A stretch of DNA of 16,989 bases from Collinsella aerofaciens (GCF_901212495.1 NZ_CAAKNY010000061.1:1-16989), one strand, 5' to 3'. Positions 6,295 to 13,548 are shown, counted from the first letter of the stretch. Made by a program: numbers and translations. Notes: generated by a model not told the origin, from the letters alone.

Positions 6295-6335
6295 TTATTG
6301 AATCGCATTGTCACGGCGCTAAGGGAGGGCGGCCG

Positions 6336-7040
6336 GTGAGCTTTATCAACACCATTCGCGAGGACATCAAGACCGTCCAGGCGCAGGACCCTGCCGCGCA
6401 AAATGGTCTAGTCATCTTCCTGTCCTACCCCGGCCTGCACGCCAAGTGGAATCATGTGCCCGAGCACTGGCTGTGGGAACACGGCCATCGATCGCTTGCC
6501 CGTGTGCTCTCGCAGTTAACCCGCCATATCACCGGCGTCGAGATTCATCCCGCCGCGCAGATCGGCAAGCACTTCTTTATCGACCACGCCATGGGCGTCG
6601 TTATTGGCGAGACTACCATCGTTGGCGACAACTGTGTGCTCTACCAGGGCGTCACGCTCGGCGGCACCGGCAACGAGACCGGCAAACGCCACCCCACCCT
6701 GGGCAACAATGTCACCGTGGGAACGGGCGCCAAGGTGCTTGGCAACATCCACATCGGCAACAACGTCAAGATCGGCGGCAACTCGGTCGTTGTCAAGGAC
6801 GTGCCCGACAACTGCACCGTCGTGGGCGTGCCCGGGCGCATCATCAAGCGCAACGGCTGCCGCGTGTTCGAGGAGAGCTTCGACGCCAAGCAGCATCGCG
6901 AGTACATGCCCGACGATGCCGCCGAGCAGAGCGCCCTCAACCGTCAGGGCATCACCGAAAACGCCCGTCGCGTCAAGGAACTCGAGCAAGAGGTGGCCGA
7001 GCTCAAGGCCCTCGTCGCCAAGTTCGTGGACGAGCGCTAG
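6336..7040 (+). CDS. cysE: Serine O-acetyltransferase
   Basis: CysE transfers acetyl from acetyl-CoA to L-serine, giving O-acetylserine, the acceptor for sulfide in cysteine synthesis. The 234-aa product shows the family's N-terminal helical part ([13 protein letters not shown], 28-40) and then a left-handed beta helix of hexapeptide repeats. The repeats include [19 protein letters not shown] (69-87, catalytic H84), [18 protein letters not shown] (88-105) and [19 protein letters not shown] (107-125). The C-terminus (206-234) is a charged probable coiled coil, beyond the usual VVG(V/I)PGR end (162-168). The start is a GTG at 6336 with GGGAGG seven bases upstream; an earlier in-frame start would lie within or before the promoter. 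No cysK follows, so the gene is a single unit closed by the terminator at 7077-7117. Confidence 0.95.
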   Translation: MSFINTIREDIKTVQAQDPAAQNGLVIFLSYPGLHAKWNHVPEHWLWEHGHRSLARVLSQLTRHITGVEIHPAAQIGKHFFIDHAMGVVIGETTIVGDNCVLYQGVTLGGTGNETGKRHPTLGNNVTVGTGAKVLGNIHIGNNVKIGGNSVVVKDVPDNCTVVGVPGRIIKRNGCRVFEESFDAKQHREYMPDDAAEQSALNRQGITENARRVKELEQEVAELKALVAKFVDER

Positions 7041-7076
7041 GGCCGCGGGCAACCGCCACATCATGAACGCCAACAC

Positions 7077-7117
7077 AAAAGGCGCGCCGGGGAATCCGCC
7101 CCGGCGCGCCTTGTTTC
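7077..7117. terminator. Bidirectional terminator between cysE and the ABC operon
   Basis: A 12-bp perfect GC stem (7081-7092 with 7099-7110, GGCGCGCCGGGG / CCCCGGCGCGCC) has loop AATCCG. It is flanked by AAAA on the left and TTGTTT on the right. It can stop transcription from cysE (plus) and from the exporter operon (minus). Confidence 0.88.
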
Positions 7118-7150
7118 CAATGTGACATGCGGGACTGACCCTTTATCACC

Positions 7151-9154
7151 TTATGCGAATTGGCTTAGGTAGAGGTCGGCATAAGCGCCCTCGGCAGCCA
7201 GCAACTCCTTGTGCGTACCCTGCTCGATGATATTGCCGTGATCCATGACCAGGATGAGGTCGGCATCGACGATCGTCGATAGACGGTGCGCGATCACAAA
7301 GCTCGTGCGCCCGCGCATGAGCGCGTCCATGGCGCGGCCGATGGCGAGCTCGGTGCGCGTGTCCACGCTCGATGTCGCCTCGTCCAGGATGAGGATCGCC
7401 GGGTTGTTGAGCAGCACGCGCGCGATGGTCAGCAGCTGACGTTGGCCCTGGCTGATGCTCTCGGCATCGTTAGCCACACGCGTGTCGTAGCCCTGCGGCA
7501 TAGTGCGCACAAAGAAGTCGACCTGTGCGGCACGTGCGGCCGCGACAATCTCCTCGCGCGTCGTATCGGGACAGCCGTAGGCGATGTTCTCGGCAATGGT
7601 GCCATCAAATAGCCAGGCGTCCTGCAACACCATGCCAAACTGTTGGCGCAGCTCGCCGCGGTCCATGAGGCTCGTGTCCACGCCGTCGAGGGTAATGCGG
7701 CCGCCGTCGATCTCGTAAAAGCGCATGAGCAGATTGATGAGCGTGGTCTTACCCGCACCCGTGGTTCCCACCACGGCGATCTTCTGACCCGGCTCGGCGG
7801 TAAACGACACGTCTCGCATAAGCGGCTTGTCGGGCGAATAGCCAAAGCGCACATGCTCAAAAGCGACACGGCCCTCCACCTTGCCCGGCAGCTTGGCGGC
7901 GGCCACCGGCAACGGATCGGCCTCCATCTCGGGCTCGTCGAGCAGGTCGAACACACGCTCTGCGCTCGCCAGCGCGCTCTGCAGCGAGTTAAAGGTAAAC
8001 GACAGCTGCGTCATGGGCTCGGACGCCTCGTAGATAAACTGGAAGAACGCCTGGAACACGCCGACGGTCATATGCCCGGCAACCAGCATGCTGCAGCCCA
8101 CCAGCGCGATCACGATCTGCGCCAAACGGCCGATAAAGCGCACCGCGGGGCCGACGGCGTTAATCATAAAGTCGGCCTTGGTGCTCACGCGCGCCAGCTC
8201 CTTCGAAGCCTCGTGCACCTCGGCAGAGCTCTGGCGCTCACGGTTAAACGCACGGATCACCAGACGGCCCGAGTAGCCCTCCTCGACCGCGCTCGTAATC
8301 TTGGACACCCACTCCTGGCGCTCGCCCGTCACATCATGCGTGCGGCGCGACACGACCTTCGTCACCAGCAGCGAAAGCGCCGTAAAGAACAAAAAGACGA
8401 GCGTGAGCGGCACGCTAAACACGAACATCACGCTCACGGCGCCCACCACGGTACCGATCGACACCAGAAGCTGCAGCAGGCCGCGCTGCATGCTCTCGGA
8501 CATCTTGTCCAAGTCGTTGGTCGCACGGCTGACGACCTCGCCGGGACGATGCGCGTCAAAGTAGGCAAGCGGCAGACGGTTGAGCTTTTGTGCGATGCGG
8601 TTGCGCAGGCGCAGGTTGAGGCGCTCGGCAACGCTCGACATCAAAAAGCTCTGGAGTGCGTAGAACGAGGCGGCAGCGGTCCAGATCATAAAGTAGATAA
8701 AGATGGTCCTGCCGCAGTTCTCCCAGGTAATGCTGAAGGTGGTGTTGTTGGCAAACGCCAGCTTCATGTGCCCCCACAGCTCATCGATCACGCGGGCGCT
8801 GTAAGCCGGCGCCGCGGTGTTAAAGATGGCATAGAACACGATACTCGCGAACACGATATAGAAGCGCCAATGGTCGCCGGCGGCCTCGCTCCACAGGCGG
8901 CGCACCGTCGCCCAAGTGTCGCGGGGCGTCTCGTCCTCGTCCTCGTCGTCAACGTCGCGCATGCGCTCCGCCTCGGCGCGGGCGCGCTCGTCCTCGGCGC
9001 GCTCGTTTTCCTCGTAGAGTGCCTGGCGGCGAGCCTCGCGCTCCGCCGCTGCCTTGGCGTCTTCCTCCAGGTCGGACGTGGCGTCCGCCTCCTCGACTGT
9101 CTCTGCAGCCGCGGCGTCATCGGCGATGCTCCGCTTCTTGAGCTCCTCGGTCAT
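7151..9154 (-). CDS. ABC exporter half-transporter, catalytic-site subunit of a heterodimer
   Basis: The 667-aa protein fuses a six-helix exporter membrane domain (about 95-390) to an ATPase domain (about 425-667). Motifs are Walker A GTTGAGKT (463-470), Q-loop Q511, Walker B AILILDE (586-592) with catalytic E592, and switch H623 (IAHRLST). The signature is ISQGQ (567-571) in place of LSGGQ, a known defect in heterodimer partners. Residues 1-80 are an unusual acidic, Ala/Glu-rich charged extension (e.g. EEADATSDLEEDAKAAAERE, 21-40), predicted helical. The ATG at 9154 has GGAGGTGA formed by the last codons of the upstream partner, whose stop is one base away, so translation is coupled. The substrate is unknown; the MarR partner suggests a drug or toxic metabolite. 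Confidence 0.93.
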   Translation of the reverse strand: MTEELKKRSIADDAAAAETVEEADATSDLEEDAKAAAEREARRQALYEENERAEDERARAEAERMRDVDDEDEDETPRDTWATVRRLWSEAAGDHWRFYIVFASIVFYAIFNTAAPAYSARVIDELWGHMKLAFANNTTFSITWENCGRTIFIYFMIWTAAASFYALQSFLMSSVAERLNLRLRNRIAQKLNRLPLAYFDAHRPGEVVSRATNDLDKMSESMQRGLLQLLVSIGTVVGAVSVMFVFSVPLTLVFLFFTALSLLVTKVVSRRTHDVTGERQEWVSKITSAVEEGYSGRLVIRAFNRERQSSAEVHEASKELARVSTKADFMINAVGPAVRFIGRLAQIVIALVGCSMLVAGHMTVGVFQAFFQFIYEASEPMTQLSFTFNSLQSALASAERVFDLLDEPEMEADPLPVAAAKLPGKVEGRVAFEHVRFGYSPDKPLMRDVSFTAEPGQKIAVVGTTGAGKTTLINLLMRFYEIDGGRITLDGVDTSLMDRGELRQQFGMVLQDAWLFDGTIAENIAYGCPDTTREEIVAAARAAQVDFFVRTMPQGYDTRVANDAESISQGQRQLLTIARVLLNNPAILILDEATSSVDTRTELAIGRAMDALMRGRTSFVIAHRLSTIVDADLILVMDHGNIIEQGTHKELLAAEGAYADLYLSQFA

Positions 9155-9155
9155 G

Positions 9156-10892
9156 CTACTCACCTCCCTTCATCTGCGATTCCGCGATAGCGCGGTACAC
9201 CTCGCAGGTTTCCATGAGCTCGTCGTGCGTGCCCAAGCCCACGACCTCGCCGTCTTTGAGCACCACGATCTGATCGGCATGCAAAATAGTCGAGATGCGC
9301 TGGGCGATGATGAGCACCGCGGCATCGCGCGTCTCGTCCTGCAGCGCATGACGCAGTGCCGCATCGGTCTTAAAGTCCAGAGCCGAAAAACTGTCGTCGA
9401 AGATATACAGGTCGGCATGCTTCATGAGTGCGCGGGCAATCGCTAGGCGCTGGCGCTGACCACCCGAGAAGTTCGTGCCGCCCTGGGCCACCGGCGTATC
9501 GAGCCCCTGGGGCTGGTCGAGCACAAAGGTGCTCTGGGCAACCTCCAGCGCATGGAGCATGTCAGCCTCGGTCGTGCCCTCGTTACCAAAGCGCAGGTTG
9601 CTCGCCACCGTACCCGAGAACAGCCATGCCTTCTGCGGCACATAGGCGATACGCCCGCGGATATCGTCTTGCGAAAGGTCGCGCAGATCGACGCCGTTCA
9701 GGCGAATGGCGCCCTTCGTGGCATCGTGGAAGCGAAGCAAGAGCTTGGCCACCGTTGACTTGCCCGAGCCCGTCGAGCCCACGATCGCGGTCGTCTGTCC
9801 GCGGCGGCAGGCAAAACTCAGGTCGCACAGGGTGTCCTCGTCAGCATCGTCAAAACGGAACGACATGTGGTCGAACACGGCCACCGTGTCGGCTCCGTCT
9901 GCGGACTCAGGTGTCCCGTCGCCCAGCGTAGCCTTACCGTCCACGATGCTCGGCTCGATTTCGAGCACCTGCTGTGCACGGCTGAGGCACGCCGCGGCGC
10001 GCGGAAGCGTCAGCACCACCATCTGCGCCATCATCACAAAGAACAGGATCAGGATCGCGTACTCCAGCACGGCCGAGATGCTGCCGATTTGCATGGCATG
10101 GACGCCCACGCGGTTGCCGCCCACCCACAGCACCGCCACCTCGGCGATATTCATCAAAAAGAAGCTGGAGCTGTCGAGACCCACAAACAGGTGGTTGACC
10201 TTGATGGCATTGGCTGCATAATCGCTAAACACCTCGTCCAGGCGCTGCTCCTCGTGGCGCTCCTTGTTAAATGCGCGGATGACGCGCACGCCCACGATGT
10301 TCTCGCGCAGCACCACGTTCATGCGGTCGATAAAGCTCTGCAGGCGCATAAAGATCGGCGCGGCGTTGGCAACGGTAAAGACCGCCGCCACCAGCACGAT
10401 CGCAACGACCACGCCCAGCAGCGTGCCCATGGCAGGATCGATAAACCAGGCAAAGATGATGCCCGCCACGGCCAAGAACGGTACCGGTAACACCAGCTGA
10501 ATCGTCTGCAGGATCGCTTGCTGGATCACGTTGATGTCGTTGAGCGAGCGCGTGATCATCGAACCCGTACCAAAGCGCTCAAAGTCGCTGGCGGATAGCT
10601 CGAGCGACTTATCGTAGACGGCGTTGCGAATGTCGCAGGCCACATTGGCCGCCAGACGGGCCGAAAGATAGCAGCCCAGCACTGCGCCGCCACTGGCCAT
10701 GCCGGTCGCGATGAGCATATACACGCCGTTGCGCAAGATGTAGTCGATATCACCCGTCGTGATACCAGTATTGACCATATTCGCCAACATTGTAGGCACC
10801 AGCAGCGTGCCGACGTTATCTATCAGCAGTACAAACAGCGTCACCGCAATCAGCCCGCGATACGGCCTCATAAACCTCATTAAGAGTCGCAT
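9156..10892 (-). CDS. ABC exporter half-transporter, degenerate-site subunit of a heterodimer
   Basis: The 578-aa protein has exporter membrane helices in residues 12-300 and an ATPase domain in about 338-578. Walker A is GSTGSGKS (372-379), the Q-loop is Q420 and the signature FSGGQ (475-479) is intact. The Walker B ends LYIFDD with D500 in place of the catalytic Glu, and the switch His is Gln (Q531, IIAQRIST). These two changes mark the non-hydrolysing site of heterodimeric exporters such as TM287/288 or LmrCD, and they complement the partner encoded next. The ATG at 10892 lies inside the end of marR (13-base overlap), with AAGGGGAG just upstream, consistent with coupled translation. Assignment as an exporter is firm; its substrate is not known. 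Confidence 0.93.
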   Translation of the reverse strand: MRLLMRFMRPYRGLIAVTLFVLLIDNVGTLLVPTMLANMVNTGITTGDIDYILRNGVYMLIATGMASGGAVLGCYLSARLAANVACDIRNAVYDKSLELSASDFERFGTGSMITRSLNDINVIQQAILQTIQLVLPVPFLAVAGIIFAWFIDPAMGTLLGVVVAIVLVAAVFTVANAAPIFMRLQSFIDRMNVVLRENIVGVRVIRAFNKERHEEQRLDEVFSDYAANAIKVNHLFVGLDSSSFFLMNIAEVAVLWVGGNRVGVHAMQIGSISAVLEYAILILFFVMMAQMVVLTLPRAAACLSRAQQVLEIEPSIVDGKATLGDGTPESADGADTVAVFDHMSFRFDDADEDTLCDLSFACRRGQTTAIVGSTGSGKSTVAKLLLRFHDATKGAIRLNGVDLRDLSQDDIRGRIAYVPQKAWLFSGTVASNLRFGNEGTTEADMLHALEVAQSTFVLDQPQGLDTPVAQGGTNFSGGQRQRLAIARALMKHADLYIFDDSFSALDFKTDAALRHALQDETRDAAVLIIAQRISTILHADQIVVLKDGEVVGLGTHDELMETCEVYRAIAESQMKGGE

Positions 10893-11380
10893 GTCTCCCC
10901 TTCGCCCTTGTCATCAGCCTCGTTCTCGGCGGCCACTTGCCGTTTAAATGCCTCGCACTCTTCGTTAAGAACATGGGAGAACTTACCGACCAAGCGCATG
11001 ATCTCGCGCTGTTCCCACGGCTCGAGCGCCTCGAATGCCTGTTGCTCGGCTTTTTGCGCCGGCAACGCGTAGCGCTTGGCAAACTGCGTACCTTCTTCGG
11101 TCAGTCGCACAACCTTGTTCTTACGACTGCCCTCGGCAAACTCCAACGTCGCAAGCCCTCGCGCCCTAAGCGTCTTGATCGCCGAATTGATGGTCTGTTT
11201 GCTGTAGAACCATTCACTCGTCAGCCTACTCACGGCAACGCTTCCGCCCGCTGCACTCGTGTCGACGAGCATCCAGTAGGCGCAGTCCGAAAGACCGCAG
11301 GTACGCGCGAACTCCGAATAGATACGGTCAAGTCCGTTGAGCATCCGGTCAAAATCGACCAACGTAACCGCGCAATCCAT
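10880..11380 (-). CDS. MarR-family transcriptional regulator, likely repressor of the exporter operon
   Basis: The 166-aa protein is a winged helix-turn-helix regulator. The DNA-binding region spans about residues 46-100, with TSEWFYSKQTINSAIKTLRARGLATLE (54-80) as helix-turn-helix and recognition helix, then a wing with SRKNKVVRLTEEG (85-97). Flanking helices form the dimer domain, and the tail is acidic. The start at 11380 is chosen because GGTGGGAG sits just upstream; an ATG four codons earlier (11392) has no ribosome site. The gene leads the operon with the two exporter genes and overlaps the first. Two identical 18-bp dyads in its promoter (11397-11414 and 11430-11447) are likely its own operators, implying autorepression and ligand-triggered induction. 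The ligand is unknown. Confidence 0.9.
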   Translation of the reverse strand: MDCAVTLVDFDRMLNGLDRIYSEFARTCGLSDCAYWMLVDTSAAGGSVAVSRLTSEWFYSKQTINSAIKTLRARGLATLEFAEGSRKNKVVRLTEEGTQFAKRYALPAQKAEQQAFEALEPWEQREIMRLVGKFSHVLNEECEAFKRQVAAENEADDKGEGETCDS

Positions 11381-11396
11381 CTCTCCCACCATTCAA

Positions 11397-11447
11397 TAGT
11401 CCGAGTTTTGACTAATTGTAGTTTCAGGTTAGTCCGAGTTTTGACTA
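11397..11447 (-). promoter_or_regulatory. Tandem MarR operators in the exporter promoter
   Basis: The 18-mer TAGTCAAAACTCGGACTA (minus strand) occurs twice without mismatch, at 11447-11430 and 11414-11397. Each copy is a dyad TAGTC-N8-GACTA. The centres are 33 bp apart, about three helical turns, so both dimers would bind the same DNA face. The -35-like TTGACG (11454-11449) and -10-like TACAAT (11420-11415) flank or lie between them, so binding would block polymerase. Confidence 0.8.
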
Positions 11448-11454
11448 TCGTCAA
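11415..11454 (-). promoter_or_regulatory. Candidate promoter of the marR-exporter operon
   Basis: TACAAT (11420-11415) is a 5/6 match to -10 but has no good -35 at normal spacing. TTGACG (11454-11449) is a 5/6 match to -35 but is followed at 17 bases only by TAACCT. One of the two, or a combination, is the likely start signal. Both lie within or next to the operator repeats. Confidence 0.4.
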
Positions 11455-11495
11455 GGGCGGCCGTGCAAGACGTGCGACCTATATAACATATCGAC

Positions 11496-11530
11496 AAAAA
11501 AGACCGCCGGCGCGGGGCAGCGCCGGCGGT
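11496..11530 (-). terminator. Terminator of the 96-aa orphan gene
   Basis: A perfect 11-bp stem (11503-11513 with 11520-11530, ACCGCCGGCGC / GCGCCGGCGGT) is followed on the minus strand by TCTTTTTT. It begins 27 bases past the stop codon. It separates the orphan gene from the downstream exporter operon. Confidence 0.9.
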
Positions 11531-11556
11531 TGCGAGAGAATATCGATTGTTGGCTG

Positions 11557-11847
11557 TTAAGCAGCGACGGCCTCGTAGACCGTGGCGCCCGAGAAGCTGT
11601 CGTGCAGGCTCTTGCCGCAGATCCAAGGCAGCTCGACGACCTCGCAGACCGTGTTGACCAGCTCGGAGCAGTCGGTAAAGTGCCCCTTATCGTTGAGGGT
11701 CTCGCAATCCTGAACACGCCAATAGCCATCGGTGTGCGTAATGTAGTACTCGTGATCGTTGATCGACACGAAAGCGCGCGTCTTTGACCGCAACAGCTTC
11801 AGAAATCCTTCGAAGTCGGTCTCGACGACATCTCCAGCCTGGAACAT
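11557..11847 (-). CDS. Hypothetical protein, 96 aa
   Basis: I do not recognise this family. The protein is small, acidic and soluble, without a signal peptide or membrane helix. It has an aromatic-rich central part (DHEYYITHTDGYWRVQDCE, 31-49) and four cysteines (48, 60, 68, 77) not arranged as CxxC. The pattern suggests a small alpha/beta domain, but no catalytic motif stands out. That the gene is real is supported by an ideal AGGAGGT ribosome site six bases before the ATG, its own strong terminator, and normal codon use. The leader contains two hairpins (11867-11881 and 11884-11921), so expression may be controlled after transcription starts. It is a lone gene between the exporter operon and a divergent nitroreductase. 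Confidence 0.78.
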   Translation of the reverse strand: MFQAGDVVETDFEGFLKLLRSKTRAFVSINDHEYYITHTDGYWRVQDCETLNDKGHFTDCSELVNTVCEVVELPWICGKSLHDSFSGATVYEAVAA

Positions 11848-11866
11848 GATGTTACCTCCTGGCCCG

Positions 11867-11921
11867 GCGCCACCATGGCGCGTTGATAAACGTTGGTACT
11901 CCTTTAGTAAAACCTTTATCA
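11867..11921 (-). promoter_or_regulatory. Structured leader of the 96-aa gene
   Basis: Just upstream of the ribosome site lies GCGCC-ACCAT-GGCGC (11867-11881). Next to it is a longer dyad with TGATAAA (11884-11890) pairing TTTATCA (11915-11921) and an inner GGTACT / AGTAAAACC match. The outer part could be an operator at DNA level or an RNA stem in the leader. The rest of 11922-12138, between the divergent genes, is relatively AT-rich; I cannot pick a promoter there with confidence. Confidence 0.4.
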
Positions 11922-12138
11922 GAGCTTATGCGCGCATCATTTAGGCAAGTGGTAAAAAAGCGCAGGGTAGACGGGATAAAACGTTTAATCATCCCACCGG
12001 TCTGTCACATGCCGGCTGAAGTTTTATGCAAACCAACTTTTCCACTTGGTAGCTTGCATTGTTTGGGGCCGACGGCGCGATTACGGTTTTGGTTCGGCGG
12101 GTAAGAACGAGGCATCGAAACCAACGTCAGGAGGACAC

Positions 12139-12666
12139 ATGGAGACCATCGAGGCACTCATCCACCGCCGCAGCTGCCGCAAATACAGCGATCGCCCTGT
12201 CGAGGCCGAGAAGCTCGCACGCATTATCGAAGCCGGCCAGTATGCGCCGAGCGGCATGGGACGCCAGCCGGTCACATTCGTCGCCGTCACCGACCCCGCA
12301 ACCGTCGAGCGCCTCTCGCAGCTCAACGCCCAAGTTATGGGTAGCGAGGGAGATCCCTTCTACGGCGCCAAGACCGTTGTGGTGGTGCTCGTCGACCGCA
12401 GCGTGCCCACACACCTGGAAGACGGCTCGCTCGCCATGGGCAACCTGCTCAACGCAGCCTATGCGCTGGGCGTCGATTCGTGTTGGATCCACCGCGCACA
12501 CGAGGTCTTTGACTCACCCGAGGGATTGGAACTGCTGGCCAAGTGGGGTCTGCCCGCCGACGGAAGCCTGCGCGGTGTGGGCAACTGCATTCTGGGCTAT
12601 GCCGAAGACGTGCTTCCCCAGGCCAAACCCCGCCGCGACAACGTAGTGTATGTTCCGCCGTTCTAA
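12139..12666 (+). CDS. Nitroreductase family FMN-dependent oxidoreductase
   Basis: The 175-aa protein is a small member of the nitroreductase fold, homodimeric FMN enzymes that reduce nitro groups, quinones or flavins with NAD(P)H. FMN phosphate-contacting residues are visible at the N-terminus (IHRRSCRKYSDRPV, 8-21). They are followed by the conserved APSGMGRQP stretch (36-44), the MGNLLNAAYALGVDSCWIHR helix region (100-119) and the C-terminal VGNCILGYAED (147-157), where related proteins have (I)GYP. The ATG at 12139 has AGGAGG four bases upstream. The natural substrate cannot be inferred. The gene is a single unit; its stop codon sits in the loop of a 10-bp hairpin (12654-12677). Confidence 0.93.
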   Translation: METIEALIHRRSCRKYSDRPVEAEKLARIIEAGQYAPSGMGRQPVTFVAVTDPATVERLSQLNAQVMGSEGDPFYGAKTVVVVLVDRSVPTHLEDGSLAMGNLLNAAYALGVDSCWIHRAHEVFDSPEGLELLAKWGLPADGSLRGVGNCILGYAEDVLPQAKPRRDNVVYVPPF

Positions 12667-12677
12667 CGAACGGCGGA
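12654..12677 (+). terminator. Hairpin enclosing the nitroreductase stop codon
   Basis: TCCGCCGTTC (12654-12663) pairs perfectly with GAACGGCGGA (12668-12677), and the TAA stop lies in the 4-base loop TAAC. There is no T-run after it, so it may act as an RNA 3'-end stabiliser or pause site instead of a classical terminator. Confidence 0.4.
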
Positions 12678-12691
12678 CCCGTTGACGCTGC

Positions 12692-12791
12692 GCGGGCCGC
12701 ATTTGCGCCAATCTGACGTTCAATTTCGAGGGCGCGACCAAAAGGTCAGCGCCCTCTCATTTCACGTCACCTTGGCGCAAATGCGGCCCGC
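12692..12791. repeat. Nested palindromic element (100 bp)
   Basis: A perfect 20-bp inverted repeat forms the ends (12692-12711 and 12772-12791, GCGGGCCGCATTTGCGCCAA and its complement). Inside are TGACGT/ACGTCA (12714-12719, 12764-12769) and a hairpin GAGGGCGC-GACC-AAAA-GGTC-A-GCGCCCTC (12728-12756). The whole unit folds into one long stem. It lies between the nitroreductase and the convergent gene ending at 12889, so it could also stop transcripts from both sides. It shares GGCCGCATTT with the element at 350-507. Confidence 0.7.
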
Positions 12792-12842
12792 TCGCTGTTG
12801 GCGACTGACATCGAATAAGCTGCTGTTAGCATTCGACACTTG

Positions 12843-12878
12843 GACAGCCAATTTGGGACGGGGCCATTTTAGCTACCC
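12843..12878. repeat. Dispersed REP-like motif, second locus
   Basis: GACAGCCAATTTGGGACGGG (12843-12862), continued by GCCATTTTAGCTAC, matches the motif at 252-284 (GCAGCTAATTTAGGACGGGG then CTTTTTGACTAC) at most positions. It lies just 3' of the gene ending at 12889. Confidence 0.6.
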
Positions 12879-12888
12879 CGCTCGCAAC

Positions 12889-13464
12889 TTATCTTGATGT
12901 TTGAGTTGTCGTCGCTTCGTTTGTGTGAGTCGCTTCGGTATCGTCGCCCTGCTCGTCTTCATCTTTTTGAGCGTCGGCGATGGTGGAGGCCGCCGCAACG
13001 ATACCACGCTGAGGCGCCACGCCCGTCTGGGCCTGAGCGCCCTCGACAAGCTCCGTGCCGGCATGCGCGAGCTCAGCAGACCCGAACATCGCACTCAGGT
13101 CGGCACCGCCGCCGGCGTAACCAAGCGCCGCGAGCGCGATGAAAACCACCGCAACAACGACCGCGATCGGAACATAGCGATGCCAGCCTGCGGGATTGAG
13201 GCCGCTACGGCGAGCAGCGCCACGGCTAATGAAGCCGAGCGTTCCATCGTGCTTGAGCTTTGACCCCACCACACGCTTACGGACCCACAGCGACGATTCG
13301 GCCTGCATGGCCAAGCGAGCGCTTGCCGAAGGATAGCCATATCTAGTGCGTTTGAACGAGCCGTCGAAGCCTGAGGCGCTTTTGCCCCACGTCCGCGAAG
13401 TCGTGCGACGGTTGACCGGCGCCGTGGGCTTTCGAGCCCGATTTGGTTTTGAAGTCTCCGTCAT
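12889..13464 (-). CDS. Hypothetical single-pass membrane protein
   Basis: I do not recognise this 191-aa protein. Residues 1-95 are strongly basic and rich in Arg, Lys, Ser and Thr, predicted cytoplasmic. One membrane helix follows at about 97-118 (YVPIAVVVAVVFIALAALGY), then an Ala/Gly-rich outer segment and an acidic, Thr-rich tail (DEDEQGDDTEATHTNEATTT, 168-187). No enzyme or binding motif is seen. By the positive-inside rule the N-terminus stays in the cytoplasm. The start at 13464 (ATG, weak GGGGG site) is uncertain; an upstream ATG at 13497 and a GTG at 13518 are also in frame. It follows the degenerate AAA+ regulator gene on the same strand by 84 bases, with a possible promoter of its own at 13509-13537. 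Confidence 0.75.
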   Translation of the reverse strand: MTETSKPNRARKPTAPVNRRTTSRTWGKSASGFDGSFKRTRYGYPSASARLAMQAESSLWVRKRVVGSKLKHDGTLGFISRGAARRSGLNPAGWHRYVPIAVVVAVVFIALAALGYAGGGADLSAMFGSAELAHAGTELVEGAQAQTGVAPQRGIVAAASTIADAQKDEDEQGDDTEATHTNEATTTQTSR

Positions 13465-13508
13465 ACGCCCCCGCACGCCGTAACGCAATCGAAACATTAC
13501 CGCTTTGG

Positions 13509-13537
13509 ACTGTAGCACACGCGCTGCACGCGGTCAC
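13509..13537 (-). promoter_or_regulatory. Candidate promoter of the membrane-protein gene
   Basis: On the minus strand GTGACC (13537-13532) and TACAGT (13514-13509) are spaced by exactly 17 bases, each matching consensus at 4/6. It could give the membrane protein expression independent of the regulator upstream. Confidence 0.35.
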
Positions 13538-13548
13538 GAGCGCCTCGC

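Noticed and set aside
7643..9190. Open frame of about 515 codons opposite the ABC exporter gene
   Set aside because: It is His/Arg/Ala-rich low-complexity sequence produced by complementing GC-rich codons; the minus strand holds all ABC motifs.
11397..11447. CRISPR-like direct repeat
   Set aside because: Only two copies, each itself a dyad in a promoter; no cas genes or further repeats. Operators explain it better.
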